The notes under the pieces: model-generated
What the model was told of the DNA's origin: nothing
The model's input: the letters and a program-made list of their open reading frames with translations, nothing else
Databases searched by the model: none
Shown: in pieces, positions 43,810-54,207 of the stretch
Layout of the letters: every line of letters starts with the position of its first letter
Numbering within the stretch: the stretch's first letter is position 1
Program-made: the position numbers and the translations under genes
NCBI GenBank assembly: GCA_015847255.1
Contig: JADLZK010010869.1
Location: 372,001-436,000 of the forward strand
DNA from: Hyparrhenia diplandra
Lineage: Eukaryota; Streptophyta; Magnoliopsida; Poales; Poaceae
Direction of reading: 5' to 3'
DNA: 64,000 nucleotides

Positions 43810-45213
43810 TGTCGATTCCGGCTAGATTGGGCCGGAATTGACACGTCGATTGGGGGAATTGGAGGAGGAAGAGAGGATGGAGGAGATGGAGGAGGCGGTG
43901 GCGGCGGCGGCCCATGCCCGCCGCCCGGCCGGCAAGACGGCGCGGTGCGCTTGCGGGGCGGCCTGGTGGTGGCGGTGGCGGCGGCAGGAGGAGGAGGCGC
44001 GTGGGAGAGGAGGAGCCAGAGATTGGGATAAAATTTCTTTATTTGCTTGTTACCCTGAAAGATTACTGACCCCTTACTTATATAACCCGGCTATTGGGAC
44101 TTGTATCTCAAGCAATCTCTCTAAAAGTTTCCTTATAGATTGGAATACCTTTTACAAGCAGGTCCTATTTATTTATTTCCTAATAAGGGTCTCCCTTATA
44201 GATGAGGGGAGCGTATCGTGTGCAATTATGATTCGTGTGCAACGTTTGCAATTTCCAACCACAATCACTAGATCTTGATCTGATGGCTAGTTTAAGAGGT
44301 GAGAAACTTTAACACTTAAACCCCTCCACCATCACATTTGCTAACAAAAAAAGACCACTCATCCAAGGCTGTTGACGTCCGTTTGCCGTGATCCGTTCGG
44401 CGTTGTCGCTCCGTAAAAAAAGAACGGCGCCGCCCTCGAGGATCCGCCGCCGCCAGCTCTGGACCGATCGCCGCCCCTAGACTCAGGATCGGATCGCGGC
44501 GCTGGACTCAAGAACGAGCGCCGCCCCTTTTGACTCAAGACCGATCGTCCCCCACTAATCCCTGGACCTATCGTCCCCATTAATCGTCACGAAAAGGTGA
44601 ACAGGCCAAGTTCCGATATGTGCATGTAGTAAAAAAAAATCCGTCGGCACAATTTCTTTGTGTGTGCATGGTGATCCAATCTTTAATAGACTCTTGAAAC
44701 ACAATTTGCGTCCAGAAAACCCGGGATCATGAGTCCAGGGGCGGCGATCGGTCCGGAGGCCTGGCGGCGGCCGATTCTCGTTCTTTTTTTTTTTTTACGG
44801 GAAAGCAAACGCCGGAACGGATCGTGGCAAACCGACGTTAACAACCTTGGATTAGTGGTCTTTTTTGTTAGCAAATGTGACGGAGGAGGGGTTTAAGTGT
44901 TAAAGTTTCCCACCTCTTAAACTAGCCATCGATCAAGATCTAGTGATTGTGGTTGGAAGTTGCAAACGTTGCACACGAATCACAATTGCACACCCGATAC
45001 GCTCCCATAGATGAGATAGCCCCTTGCACACCAAAATACCTAAAGATAATCCTAGATAGATAATTTCCTCCTTTTTCTCCGGATTAGTTGCCGAAGAATC
45101 CGCGGAAGGGAGGGAGACGGCGGGGGGGCGCGCGTGCGGCAGGGGGGGCGGCGCGGCGCCCCTTTAGCCCGCCTCCGCCCGTCCTCCCGGGCCCTATTTT
45201 TCGGATCATGACA
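43810..45213 (-). mobile_element. Solo LTR with a MULE inside
   Basis: On the minus strand the LTR starts TGTCATGATCCG and ends ATCGACA. It is flanked by the perfect duplication TATAG (43805-43809, 45214-45218). Without the 800-bp MULE and its duplicated target it would be about 595 bp, the same size as related LTRs. It lacks adjoining primer-binding site and polypurine tract, so it is a solo LTR. Confidence 0.88.
44207..45006. mobile_element. MULE, copy 1
   Basis: Inverted repeats of about 220 bp (44207-44430 and 44785-45006) start GGGAGCGTATCG. The 9-bp duplication ATAGATGAG is perfect (44198-44206, 45007-45015). The interior (44430-44785) is GC-rich and non-coding. The arms contain CTTTAACACTTAAACCCCTC and its complement. 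Confidence 0.92.
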
Positions 45214-46105
45214 TATAGATAACAAATTAAAAATTGTGTGATGTGCTTGATTTGACCGCATTTGTTTTCCATACATAATCGGACCTATAGATAACAAATT
45301 AAAAATTGTATGCTGATTTGAACCCATTTCTACCCTACTAATGCACCAACTTCTCTACATTCAAATCCATTCGAAATGAACAATCCGAGATGACTTCTCA
45401 ACCTTCTCTCTCATTACTCGATATGATTCAGCGGTCAGGATCAAAAGTATGGACACATCCCTCCGCCCTACGTGCGTGCCGCACACCACGCGAGATCATC
45501 GGGCCACTTTCCTGTTTCCGCTCACGCGAGATCGTCGGGCCACTTTCCTATTTCCCCTCGCACTCCTTCCTCTCACGACTCCACGCGACGGAGGCCTGCC
45601 GCCCTCATCCAGTACCACCGCCCTCAAGTACCACCGCGTAGATCAAGGGAAGGAGCCCCGCGGCGACGGCGTCGTTCTTCTTGCGCGAGCCCACACCACG
45701 CTTTGGTTATCGGCGTAAATGCCAGCCGGGCCGCGGATTCTTCCACGGGGCTCCAGCGATCCTCTTATCGGGCGCCGCACACCGGGCGGTGGTGGTTGTG
45801 GACAGCGACGACGCGTGAGAAGCCGAAAGCAAAGACCGACGGCGGTGCCGGAGCCCCTAGATTGAGCGCCGCTACGATCCGACCACCACCGGGAAGGGGC
45901 GGCACCGGTCATGGCGACACGGCGAGGAAGCGGCGGCGTGGGACGCGGCGGGTAAAGTGCGGTGCAGCACAAGAGGGCGCGGTAAGCAATCCCGCACTTT
46001 TTTTCTTCATATGGGTAATCTTTAATTCATTTTCCCCAAACAATCGCGTTCACGGGGGCTCTGTTTTCTCCGATGCAAAATCGCATGGGGTAGTTGGTGC
46101 TTTGA
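45214..46105. other. Non-LTR spacer inside the duplicated unit
   Basis: Begins with the 70-bp tandem units, then a promoter-like stretch. A GC-rich segment at 45450-45985 has open frames on the plus strand and ends in a possible splice donor (GCGGTAAGCAATC). A 50-bp sequence CGGGCCACTTTCCT is repeated at 45500 and 45537. It is copied almost exactly at 50426-51315. It may contain a host first exon but I cannot name it. Confidence 0.5.
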
Positions 46106-46418
46106 AGACTTGATCTTCAAGCATTCTCTCTAAAGGTTTCTTTATAGATTGGAATACCTTTTACAAGCAGGTCCTATTTATTTATTTCCTAATAAGGGTC
46201 TCCCTTATAGATCGAGATAGCCCCTTGCACACCAAAACACCTAAAGATAATCCTAGATAGATAATTTCCTCCTTTTTCTCCGGATTAGTTGCCGAAGAAT
46301 CCGCGGAAGGGAGGAGACGGGGCGGGGGGGCGCGCGTGCGAGCCCATGGGGGCGACGGGCGCCCGTTGAGCCCGCGGCCGCCCCGTCCCTCCTGGGCCCT
46401 TTTTCCTGGATCATGACA
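46106..46418 (-). repeat. Truncated 3' LTR
   Basis: On the minus strand it starts TGTCATGATCCAGG next to the polypurine tract and aligns with the first 310 bases of the LTR at 43810-45213, then ends where the spacer starts. The MULE target site (ATAGATCGAG, near 46208) is unoccupied. Confidence 0.85.
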
Positions 46419-46429
46419 TCTCCCCCCTT

Positions 46430-47321
46430 CTCCGACCGGCGAGTCCTCGCGCCGGATAAAGGTCCATTCGGTGACGCCTGGGGGGGATTGGCGCCTCGAA
46501 CGATCGGCTCGACTGCTTGGCATAAGATGACCCTGCACCGGGTTCCTGAGGATCATGTTCTCCCTGGTTCGCTTGGGGTCGAACTCAAGAAGGTAGTGAA
46601 GGTTGCCGATGTAGCCGTGGTAGATGTAGCGATGAACTGTACGGCCCTGCTGCGAAGCTGTCTGACGACGGGCTGCCAGCAGGAGGTCCCTTGGAACGCC
46701 CACATTGAGGTCCTGTTGAACCACTTCGCGAGGGGGACTCTCCAGGAACAAGAAACGCTCATTGGGTGGAGCGTGGACGAAGAGCGGAAGTAGACGCCAG
46801 ATAGTGATGTTCCGGCGAGTAGGAGGAGTAGCAGCCAAGTTCAACATCGTACCTTACATGAAGGAGCCGACGTCGAAGAGGGAAGGTGATAGCTGATGCG
46901 TGGCTCTCTCTGGATCGTAGCTGATGTGGACGTTGTCGACTGTGAGGAAGAGGCGATCCATACCGTCGAGGAAGACGACCCTGGCAGGACCCACGTGGTG
47001 GCGCCGTGGCCATATGCCGCCCAAGAGGATGGCGGTTGGTGCAGCTGATGTTGGCTCCGCCGTATAAGCTCCCAAGGCGAGAAGGTTCGTCCTGCAAACT
47101 CCGCCCTGAAGCAAGGCCTCCAGTAACTCTGGCAGCAGTGGAGAGGAGGCGGGAAGGTAGAAGCGCCATCGAAGAGCAAGAGGGCCGCCCTCGAGCGCCC
47201 ATCTTTGGCAAGCGGCGTCACCCGTGGTGACGCCGAGGGGCGCGACGTAGATGCCGATCATCATCCAAAGTAGCCTCGTCAAGCTGGACAAAGACGCCGG
47301 CCGATGTGTCGAGAGGTCCAA
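46430..47321 (-). pseudogene. Unknown 3' ORF of the family, copy 1 of the tandem unit
   Basis: Two minus-strand frames (47321-46854, then 46847-46440) cover it with one shift between them. Recognisable parts are GAYTAEPTSAAPTAILLGG, FLDGMDRLFLTVDNVHISYD (46920-46975), LNLAATPPTRRNITIWRLLP, NERFLFLESPP and HGYIGNLHYLLEF (46575-46615). The same parts occur at 51640-52530. The VDNVHI and GNLHY parts match FLCIDNVNI and YFGNLHF at 40740 and 41060. A protein of about 290 residues with mostly beta-type patterning is suggested. Confidence 0.6.
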
Positions 47322-47830
47322 GGCGGTCGCATGCCTCGAACGTTTCCCAAGTCGCGTTGCGGCACGGATGCCGCCGAAGATGCGGCAAGGAGGCCGGGGC
47401 CGCGGGCGCCCGCGCTACCGAGGTGGTGGAGCCGAGGTGAACGTGGACGGGCGACCCTCACAGTGGTACGGAGCTCGTGGGTCGCGAAGTCCCACGCCAC
47501 GCCCCAGCTTGCCCCCAAGGCATGCCAAGGATGACGCCGACATCCTCGCCCGCAGGCATGGCGTGGCGTCGATGTCGAAGGTGCCGGGCGTCGGGCGTAG
47601 TGGCACGCCGAAGGTGGCGGCACGGCATGTAGACGTGGCGCCGGTGCCGGTGGTGATCAGCACACACACTGGCCGAGTCCGAGGCCTGCCGTGGTCACCA
47701 CACGGGGTCGATGTAGTTGTGCGTTGCTCCCGAGTCGACGATGATGTTGACGCTTCGTTCTCGAGATCATACCGACGGCAGGTAGAGAGAATGAGCACCA
47801 CGCACCGGGAGTCGGGGTCCCCGGTGAGGA
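47290..47830 (-). pseudogene. Retropepsin remnant
   Basis: Minus-strand frames give, with shifts, GVILGMPW and AWDFATHELRTTVRVARPRS, the C-terminal part of Ty3/gypsy proteases (WLGxLGPVxWDF type). The active-site region near 47745 is decayed (INIIVDSGAT-like on reading across frames). Confidence 0.6.
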
Positions 47831-48253
47831 CCTTCAGATCAGGTGGCTCCTCTTTGACGTCCGCTAGTATGGCGTTCGTCGTGGTCGTCGTTGTAGTCCT
47901 TGAAGATCATGATGTCGAAGAGATGCTTGCACTTGTGACCCCGTGAGAACGGCTCGTCACGCAGTTGAAGCGTAGACCCGCCTTGCGTCGTTTGGTCATC
48001 TCCTCCGTGTCGCCCGTTTGAATGGTCGAGGCGGTGCTGCTGACGAGGGGGGCGCCTGGGGGGCGGCCAGCAATGGCAGGGGAGCAGGGGCCCCGCCCCT
48101 TTGACCGTGGTCCGGCTTCTTTGTTGTTGTAGAGGATGGAGAGGCGTCGCTCGTATGCCCCCGGCGAGAGACATGGCTGCCTCCATGTCCTTGGGATCCG
48201 TGCATCTCGACGTCCGTCTTGAGCGGTTCGCCCAAGCTGCTTTGTGTAGATGT

Positions 48254-48720
48254 TCACCGCCGCTTGTCGTCGAGGTGGCTCGCTCGTGCCACGTGTGCCG
48301 AGGAACCGCTCCGTGTACTCATCAGCGGTGCTGTCTTCCTTAGTGATGTCGGCTCACCAGCGGATTGCGCCCGTTCATTGGTGGTCCAAAGCGCTCGTTG
48401 ACGTATTGGGCGAAGCTTGCCCACCCGCCACCGGTTTCTCTGGGGACAGACCTCATGTACCATTCTTTGCCCCTCCCGTGAGATGATAGGAGGCATACCG
48501 GACTTGCTCTGGGGGTGGCGTACCTTGGCCCCTCGAAGAATTGGTCGCGGCGGTTGATCCATGGGAGGGGATCTTCCTTGCCATCGTAGGTGGGGAAGGA
48601 TAGCTTGTGCGGCGGGAGCGAGGCCTGGGAAGCCGTCACCGGAGGAGATAGAGGTGGGGGCGGCACGGGGTGCCCCGGCGGGACGATCCAACCGACATCG
48701 GCTGTGGCTTCAAGTAGCAC
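48254..48720 (-). pseudogene. gag: Gag remnant
   Basis: The minus strand reads HKLSFPTYDGKEDPLPWINR, then KEWYMRSVPRE, then NERFGPP, in the order of the Ty3/gypsy gag domain (KLxFPxFDGxxDPL, QxWYxxLE, FxxxxNxRFGPP). About 130 residues are open. The stretch to 49010 before it is Ser/Pro-rich leader with the probable start. Confidence 0.8.
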
Positions 48721-49008
48721 TTCATCAGATTATTCAGATCACCGTTCTTGTCACACGATTATCCTGGTCCTGCTTGCCATCTGTCTTCCTCTTGATGAAA
48801 TCCTTGGCTGCATCTGGAACATCGCCTTCATCTCGCTCTCAATTGCACGGTTGTTGGCGGCGCTTGAGTTCTCGTAGGATCCTCACCGGTGACGATGGTG
48901 ATCCTATCATCGAGCGAGATCAATCTCTGCTGTGGATCTGGCGACCTCGTTCGTCGGGTTCTTCGCCGGCGTCTTGGATTCGGTGTCCATGGTGGTGGGT
49001 GGATCGTA

Positions 49009-49026
49009 GTGGTCTCCGGATACCAC
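49009..49026 (-). other. Primer-binding site
   Basis: Minus strand GTGGTATCCGGAGACCAC directly follows the LTR ending GGACA. It shares TGGTATC with the initiator-tRNA type, as do the sites at 39255 and, decayed, at 11905. Confidence 0.8.
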
Positions 49027-50425
49027 TGTCCGATTCCGGCTAGATTGGGCCGGAATTGACATGTCGATTGGGGGAATTGGAGGAGGAAGAGAGGATGGAG
49101 GAGATAGGAGGCGGTGGCGGCGGCGGGCGGCCGGCGGGGCCGCCGGCGGGCGGGTGGTGCGTCCGGGTGAGGGCGGCCGCGGGCGGGCGGTGGTGGCGGG
49201 GAGGAGGGAGGCGCGTGGGAGGGAGGAGCCGAGATTGGGATAAAATTTCTTTATTTGCTTGTTACCCCGAAAGATTACAGACCCTTTACTTATATAACCC
49301 GGCTATTGGGACTTGTATCTCAAGCAATCTCTCTAAAAGTTTCCTTATAGATTGGAATACCTTTTTACAAGCGAGGTCTTATTTATTTATTTCCTAATAA
49401 GGGTCTCCCTTATAGATGAGGGAGCGTATCGTGTGCAATTATGATTAGGTGGTGCAACGTTTGCAATTTCCAACCACAATCACTAGATCTTGATCGATGG
49501 CTAGTTTAAGAGGTGAGAAACTTTAACACTTAAACCCCTCCACCATCACATTTGCTAACAAAAAAGACCACTCATCCAAAATTTGTTGACGTCCGTTTGC
49601 CGTGATCCGTTTCGACGTTACTGCTCCGTAAAAAAAAAACGAGCGCCGCCCACGGAGGATCGGCCGCCCGCCAGCCGACCGTCGCGCCCCCTAGACTCGG
49701 GATCGATCGCCGCGCTGGACTCAAGAACGAAGCGCCGCCTTTTTGACTCGGGACCGATCGTCCCCACTAATCCCCTGGACCTATCGTCCCCATTAATCGC
49801 CCGAAAAAGGTGAACAGGCCAAGTTCCGATATGTGCATGTAGTAAAAAAAAATCCGTCGGCACAATTTTTGTGTGTGCATGGTGATCCAATCTTTAATAG
49901 ACTCCTGAAACACAATTTGCGCCCGGTGAAAACCCGGGATCATGAGTCCAGGGGCGGCGATCGGTCCGAGAGGCCTGGCGGCGGCCGATTCTCGTTCTTT
50001 TTGTTTTTGTTTACGGAGCAGCAAACGTCGGAACGGATCGTGGCAAACCGACGTTAACAACCTTGGATTAGTGGTCTTTTTTTGTTAGCAAATGTGACGG
50101 AGGAGGGGTTTAAGTGTTAAAGTTTCCCACCTCTTAAACTAGCCATCAGATCAAGATCTAGTGATTGTGGTTGGAAGTTGCAAACGTTGCACACGAATCA
50201 CAATTGCACACGATACGCTCCCATAGATGAGATAGCCCCTTGCACACCAAAACACCTAAAGATAATCCTAGATAGATAATTTCCTCCTTTTTCTCCGGAT
50301 TAGTTGCCGAAGAATCCGCGGAAGGGAGGAGACGGCGGGGGCGCGCGGCGAGCCGGGGGGCGGCGGCGCCCCTTGAGCCCGTCGTCGGCCCGTCGTCCCT
50401 GGGCCCTATTTTTCGGATCATGACA
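49027..50425 (-). repeat. 5' LTR with MULE
   Basis: It aligns with 43810-45213 from end to end including the nested MULE at the same site, and is followed by TATAG (50426-50430). It adjoins the primer-binding site, so it is the real 5' LTR of the interior at 46419-49026. Confidence 0.9.
49421..50222. mobile_element. MULE, copy 2
   Basis: The same element as at 44207, with the same 9-bp duplication ATAGATGAG (49412-49420, 50223-50231) and position in the LTR. It was copied by the segmental duplication rather than by a second insertion. Confidence 0.9.
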
Positions 50426-51315
50426 TATAGATAACAAATTAAAAATTGTGTGATGTGCTGATTTGACCGCATTTGTTTTCCATACATAATCGGACCTATA
50501 GATAACAAATTAAAAATTGTATGCTGATTTGAACCCATTTCTACCCTACTAATGCACCAACTTCTCTACATTCAAATCCATTCGAAATGAACAATCCAGA
50601 TGACTTCTCAACCTTCTCTCTCATTACTCAGATATGATTCAACGGTCGGGATCAAAAGTCTTTGGACACATCCCTCCGCCCTACGTGCGTGTCGCACACC
50701 ACGCGAGATCATCGGGCCACTTTCCCTGTTTTCGCTCACGCGAGATCGTCGGGCCACTTTCCTATTTCCCCTCGCACTCCTTCCTCTCACGACTCCACGC
50801 GACGGAGGCTGCCGCCCTCATCCAAAGCACCACCGCCCTCATCCGGTACCACCGCGTAGATCAAGGGAAGGAGCCCCCGCGGCGACGGCGTCGTTCTTGC
50901 GCGCGAGCCCACACCACGCCTGGTGGTTATCGGGCGGCCAGCGATCGCGGATTCTTCCACGGGGCTCGGCGATCCTCTTATCGGGCGCCGCACACCGGGG
51001 CGGGTGGTTGTGGACGGCGACGACGCGTGAGAAGCCGAGCAAAGACCGACGGCGGTGCCCGAGCCCCTAGATTGAGCCGCTACGATCCGACCACCGGCGG
51101 GGAAGGGGCGGCACCGGTCATGGCCGACACGGCGGGGAAGCGGCGGCGTGGACGCGGCGGGTAAAGTGCCGGTGCAGCACAAGAGGGTCGCGGTAAGCAA
51201 TCCTGCACTTTTTTCTTCATATGGGTAATCTTTAATTCATTTTCCCCAAACAATCGCGTTCACGGGGGCTCTGTTTTTCTCGATGCAAAATCGCATGGGG
51301 TAGTTGGTCTTTGTG
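50426..51315. repeat. Second copy of the spacer
   Basis: Nearly identical to 45214-46105, including the 70-bp units, the GC-rich open stretch and the donor-like GCGGTAAGCAATC. Confidence 0.88.
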
Positions 51316-51625
51316 AAGACTTGATCTTCAAGCATTCTCTCTAAAGGTTTCTTTATAGATTGGAATACCTTTTACAAGCGAGGTCCTATTTATTTATTTC
51401 CTAATAAGGGTCTCCCTTATAGATGAGATAGCCCCTTGCACACCAAAACACCTAAAGATAATCCTAGATAGATAATTTCCTCCTTTTTCTCCGGATTAGT
51501 TGCCGAAAAATCCGCGGAAGGGAGGAGACGGCGGGGGGGCGCGCGTGCGAGCCCATGGGGGCGGCGCCGGCGCCCGTTGAGCCCGCCCGGCCCGTCCTCC
51601 CGGGCCCTTTTTCTGGATCATGACA
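51316..51625 (-). repeat. Truncated LTR, second copy
   Basis: Copy of 46106-46418. The MULE target site is present once and unoccupied (TATAGATGAGATAGCC near 51419), showing the state before the MULE inserted. Confidence 0.88.
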
Positions 51626-52775
51626 TCTCCCCTTCTTCTCCGACCGGCGCGTCCCTCACATTTGGATAAAGGTCCATTCGGTGGCCTGGAGGGGGATTGG
51701 CTGCCCTCGAACGATCGGCTCGCGGCATAAGGCGACCCCGCACGGGTTCCCGAGGATCATGTTCTCCCCGGTTCGCTTGGGGTCGAACTCAAGAAGGTAG
51801 TGAAGGTTGCCGATGTAGCCGTGGTAGATGTAGCGATGAACCGTGACGGCCCTGGCTGCTTGCCGTTGTCGACGACGGGCTGCCGTAGGAGGTCCCTTGG
51901 AACGCCCACATTGAGGTCCTGTTGAACCACTTCACGAGGGGGACTCTCCAGGAACAAGAAACGCTCATTGGGTGGAGCGTGGATGAAGAGCGGAAGTAGA
52001 CGCCAGATAGTGATGTTCCGGCGAGTAGGAGGAGTAGCAGCCAAGTTCAACATCGTACCTTACATGAAGGAGCCGACGTCGAAGAGGGAAGGTGATAGGC
52101 GATGCGTGGCTCTCTCGGATCATAGGCGATGTGGACGTTGTCGATCGTGAGGAAGAGGCGATCCATACCGTCGAGGAAGACGACCTGGCGGGACCCACGT
52201 GGTGGCGCCGTGGCCATATGCCGCCCAAGAGGATGGCGGTTGGTGCGCTGATGTTGGCTCCGCCGTATAAGCTCCCAAGGCGAGAAGGTTCGATCCCCGC
52301 AAACTCCGCCCTCGAAGCAAGGCCTCCGGTAACTCTGCAAAGCAGTGGAGAGGAGGCGGGAAGGTAGAAGCGGCCATCGAAGAAGCGGTGAGGCCGTCCT
52401 CGGCGTCCATCTTTGGAGCGGCGTCACCGTGGTGACGTCGAGGGCGATGCGGCGTAGATGCCGATCATCCAAAGTAGCCCTGTCGGAATTTTGGACAAAG
52501 ACGCCGGCTGATGTGTCGTAGAGGTCCAAGGCGTCGCATGCCTCGAACGTTTCCCAAGTCGCGTTGCCGGTGTACGGATGCCAGCGAAGATGCCTGACCG
52601 AAGGAGGCCGGGGCCAGGGGCGCCCCTGCGCTGAGGTGGTGGAGCTGAGGTGAACGTGGACGGGCGACCCTCACAGTAGTATTGGAGCTCGTGGGTCGCG
52701 AAGTCCCACGTCACGCGTCCCCAGCTTGCCCGGCCAAGGCATGCCAAGGATGCCAAGGTTCTCCCTATCAAACCT
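51626..52775 (-). pseudogene. Second, truncated interior with the unknown ORF
   Basis: It aligns with 46419-47530, with more small indels. The unknown ORF spans about 51640-52530 in three frames (FLDGMDRLFLTIDNVHIAYD; GYIGNLHY; NERFLFLESPP). The protease part is cut off near 52775, where the tandem duplication ends. Gag is absent. Confidence 0.8.
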
Positions 52776-52866
52776 TTGGCTTAAGGCTCGGCAATATCTT
52801 GTTGGTATCTTTCTTCAAGTATTTAAAATTGACAATATCCCGCCTTATCCCAATTTCCTAGTCCTA
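52776..52866. other. Short spacer
   Basis: No gene or repeat recognised. Confidence 0.4.
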
Positions 52867-54207
52867 CTAGCAGGAATCCCCGCGTAGTTGCGCGGGCTAG
52901 TAAGGTATGATATATATAAATTTGCTCATCAAGATAGCAAAATACAATGAAAATAGTAATCAAAACAACATAATACAATAGTAGAATCTATTTATTATTA
53001 GACATAAAAATACAGAGTGGTTGTTGCAAAGTTTAAAAAATGAAACAGATGTCTGATGGGCATCAGTTTTGAGGTCTGAATGGCTCTCTAGCATGAATGA
53101 GTCCCCTATTGGTTCCACTTATTTGTATGGCATATCTTTGAAAGCTGACCAAGTTTAACGAAACTATGTTGACATGATACAAAGCGATTATTTATAACAG
53201 GGGGAATCCTTTCAATTGTTGCTTACGCATAGCTAACATCCGGGAATCGAAGGCACCGCTGAACGTGAAGAGGTTAAGACATGAAATAAATGTGAATTAG
53301 CATGGAACAGGGACATGAAAACTGAAATAACAATACAGTTGACAAAACTTTGCTGCCTGCAGTTCAGTTGTCATGCATTTAATCTGTTATAGCTAGCTAA
53401 CTAAAAAATCGACAAATGAGTCATCGATGTGTATATGAAGATTATACACGCACCAAAGTCTCGGAAAGAACACAATGAACCGATAAAAAAACCATATTGG
53501 CCAAATGATCTAGCATGAATTGCAAGGTGGACAGGCTTCTTTGTGGGTAAATTTGTAATTTAACAAAAATTGTACATGAGCTGTAAGGAACCTACCTGAA
53601 TGTAGAGTCTAAGCTTCAAAATTCACGGCGTCCGCGAGAAGCTTCGCGAGGGAGCAAAGGGCTGACGGTTTGCGATTGTGCGGGGCTGGATCGAACGGGC
53701 TGGGAGGGTGGTACTGTTGTAAAAAGAGTGAAATGAGTCTGGTGACGGACCGCAGGGGCTTCTACGAAAATAAGGGGTATAGTTATAGCTAGCTAACTAA
53801 AAATCGACATTGAGTCATCGATGAACACTGAAACTGATGATGTGTTCTAGCACGGTGTGTATATGAAGATTATACACGCACTAAAGTCTCGGAAAGAACA
53901 TGATGAACCGATAAAAAAAATCATATTGGCCAAATGATCTGTCATGAATTGCAAGGTGGACAGGCTTGCTGTGGGTAAATTTGTAATGTAGCAAAGTTGT
54001 ACATGAGCTGTAAGGAACCTACCTGAATGTAGAATCTAAGCTTCAAAATTCACAGCGTCCGCAAGAAGCTTAGTGAGGGAGCGAAGGGCTGACGGTTGTG
54101 ATTGTCTGGGGCTGGATCAAATGGCTGGCAGGGTGATACTGTTGTAAAAACAATGAAATGAGTCTAGTGACGGACTGCAGGGCTTCTACGAAAATACTGG
54201 GTATAGA
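52867..54207 (-). mobile_element. Non-autonomous Helitron with a duplicated 5' half
   Basis: On the minus strand it begins A|TCTATACCCAGTATTTTCG and ends with hairpin CCCGCGCAACTACGCGGG, GATTCCTG, CTAG|T. All three features fit, and it sits between A and T. The first 800 bases on the minus strand consist of two direct copies (53782-54206 and 53389-53780). No helicase is seen. Confidence 0.82.
53389..54206. repeat. Direct repeat of about 400 bp inside the Helitron
   Basis: Both copies begin GTTATAGCTAGCTAACTAA and contain AGTCTCGGAAAGAACA, AAGGTGGACAGGCTT and GAGGGAGC, and both end in a Helitron-type 5' terminus (CTATACCC reversed). The right copy has about 35 extra bases near its start. A third piece of the same terminus lies at 62236-62343. 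Confidence 0.9.

Larger units (their letters stand above)
46419..49026 (-). mobile_element. Interior of a non-autonomous LTR element (gag, protease remnants, unknown ORF)
   Basis: The interior runs from a primer-binding site (GTGGTATCCGGAGACCAC on the minus strand, 49009-49026) to a purine tract (GGAGAAGGGGGGAGA) at 46419-46435. It encodes gag and protease remnants and the unknown ORF, but nothing like reverse transcriptase or integrase. The LTR before it is 49027-50425 and the one after is truncated (46106-46418). Confidence 0.85.

Noticed and set aside
43746..45300. 70-bp tandem units as LTR-type termini
   Set aside because: They flank the TATAG duplication on the outside, so they are the target into which the LTR element inserted.
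52876..52892. Plus-strand Helitron end with hairpin followed directly by CTAG
   Set aside because: The hairpin reads better on the minus strand, where the usual eight bases separate it from CTAG|T and a matching TC start exists at 54207.
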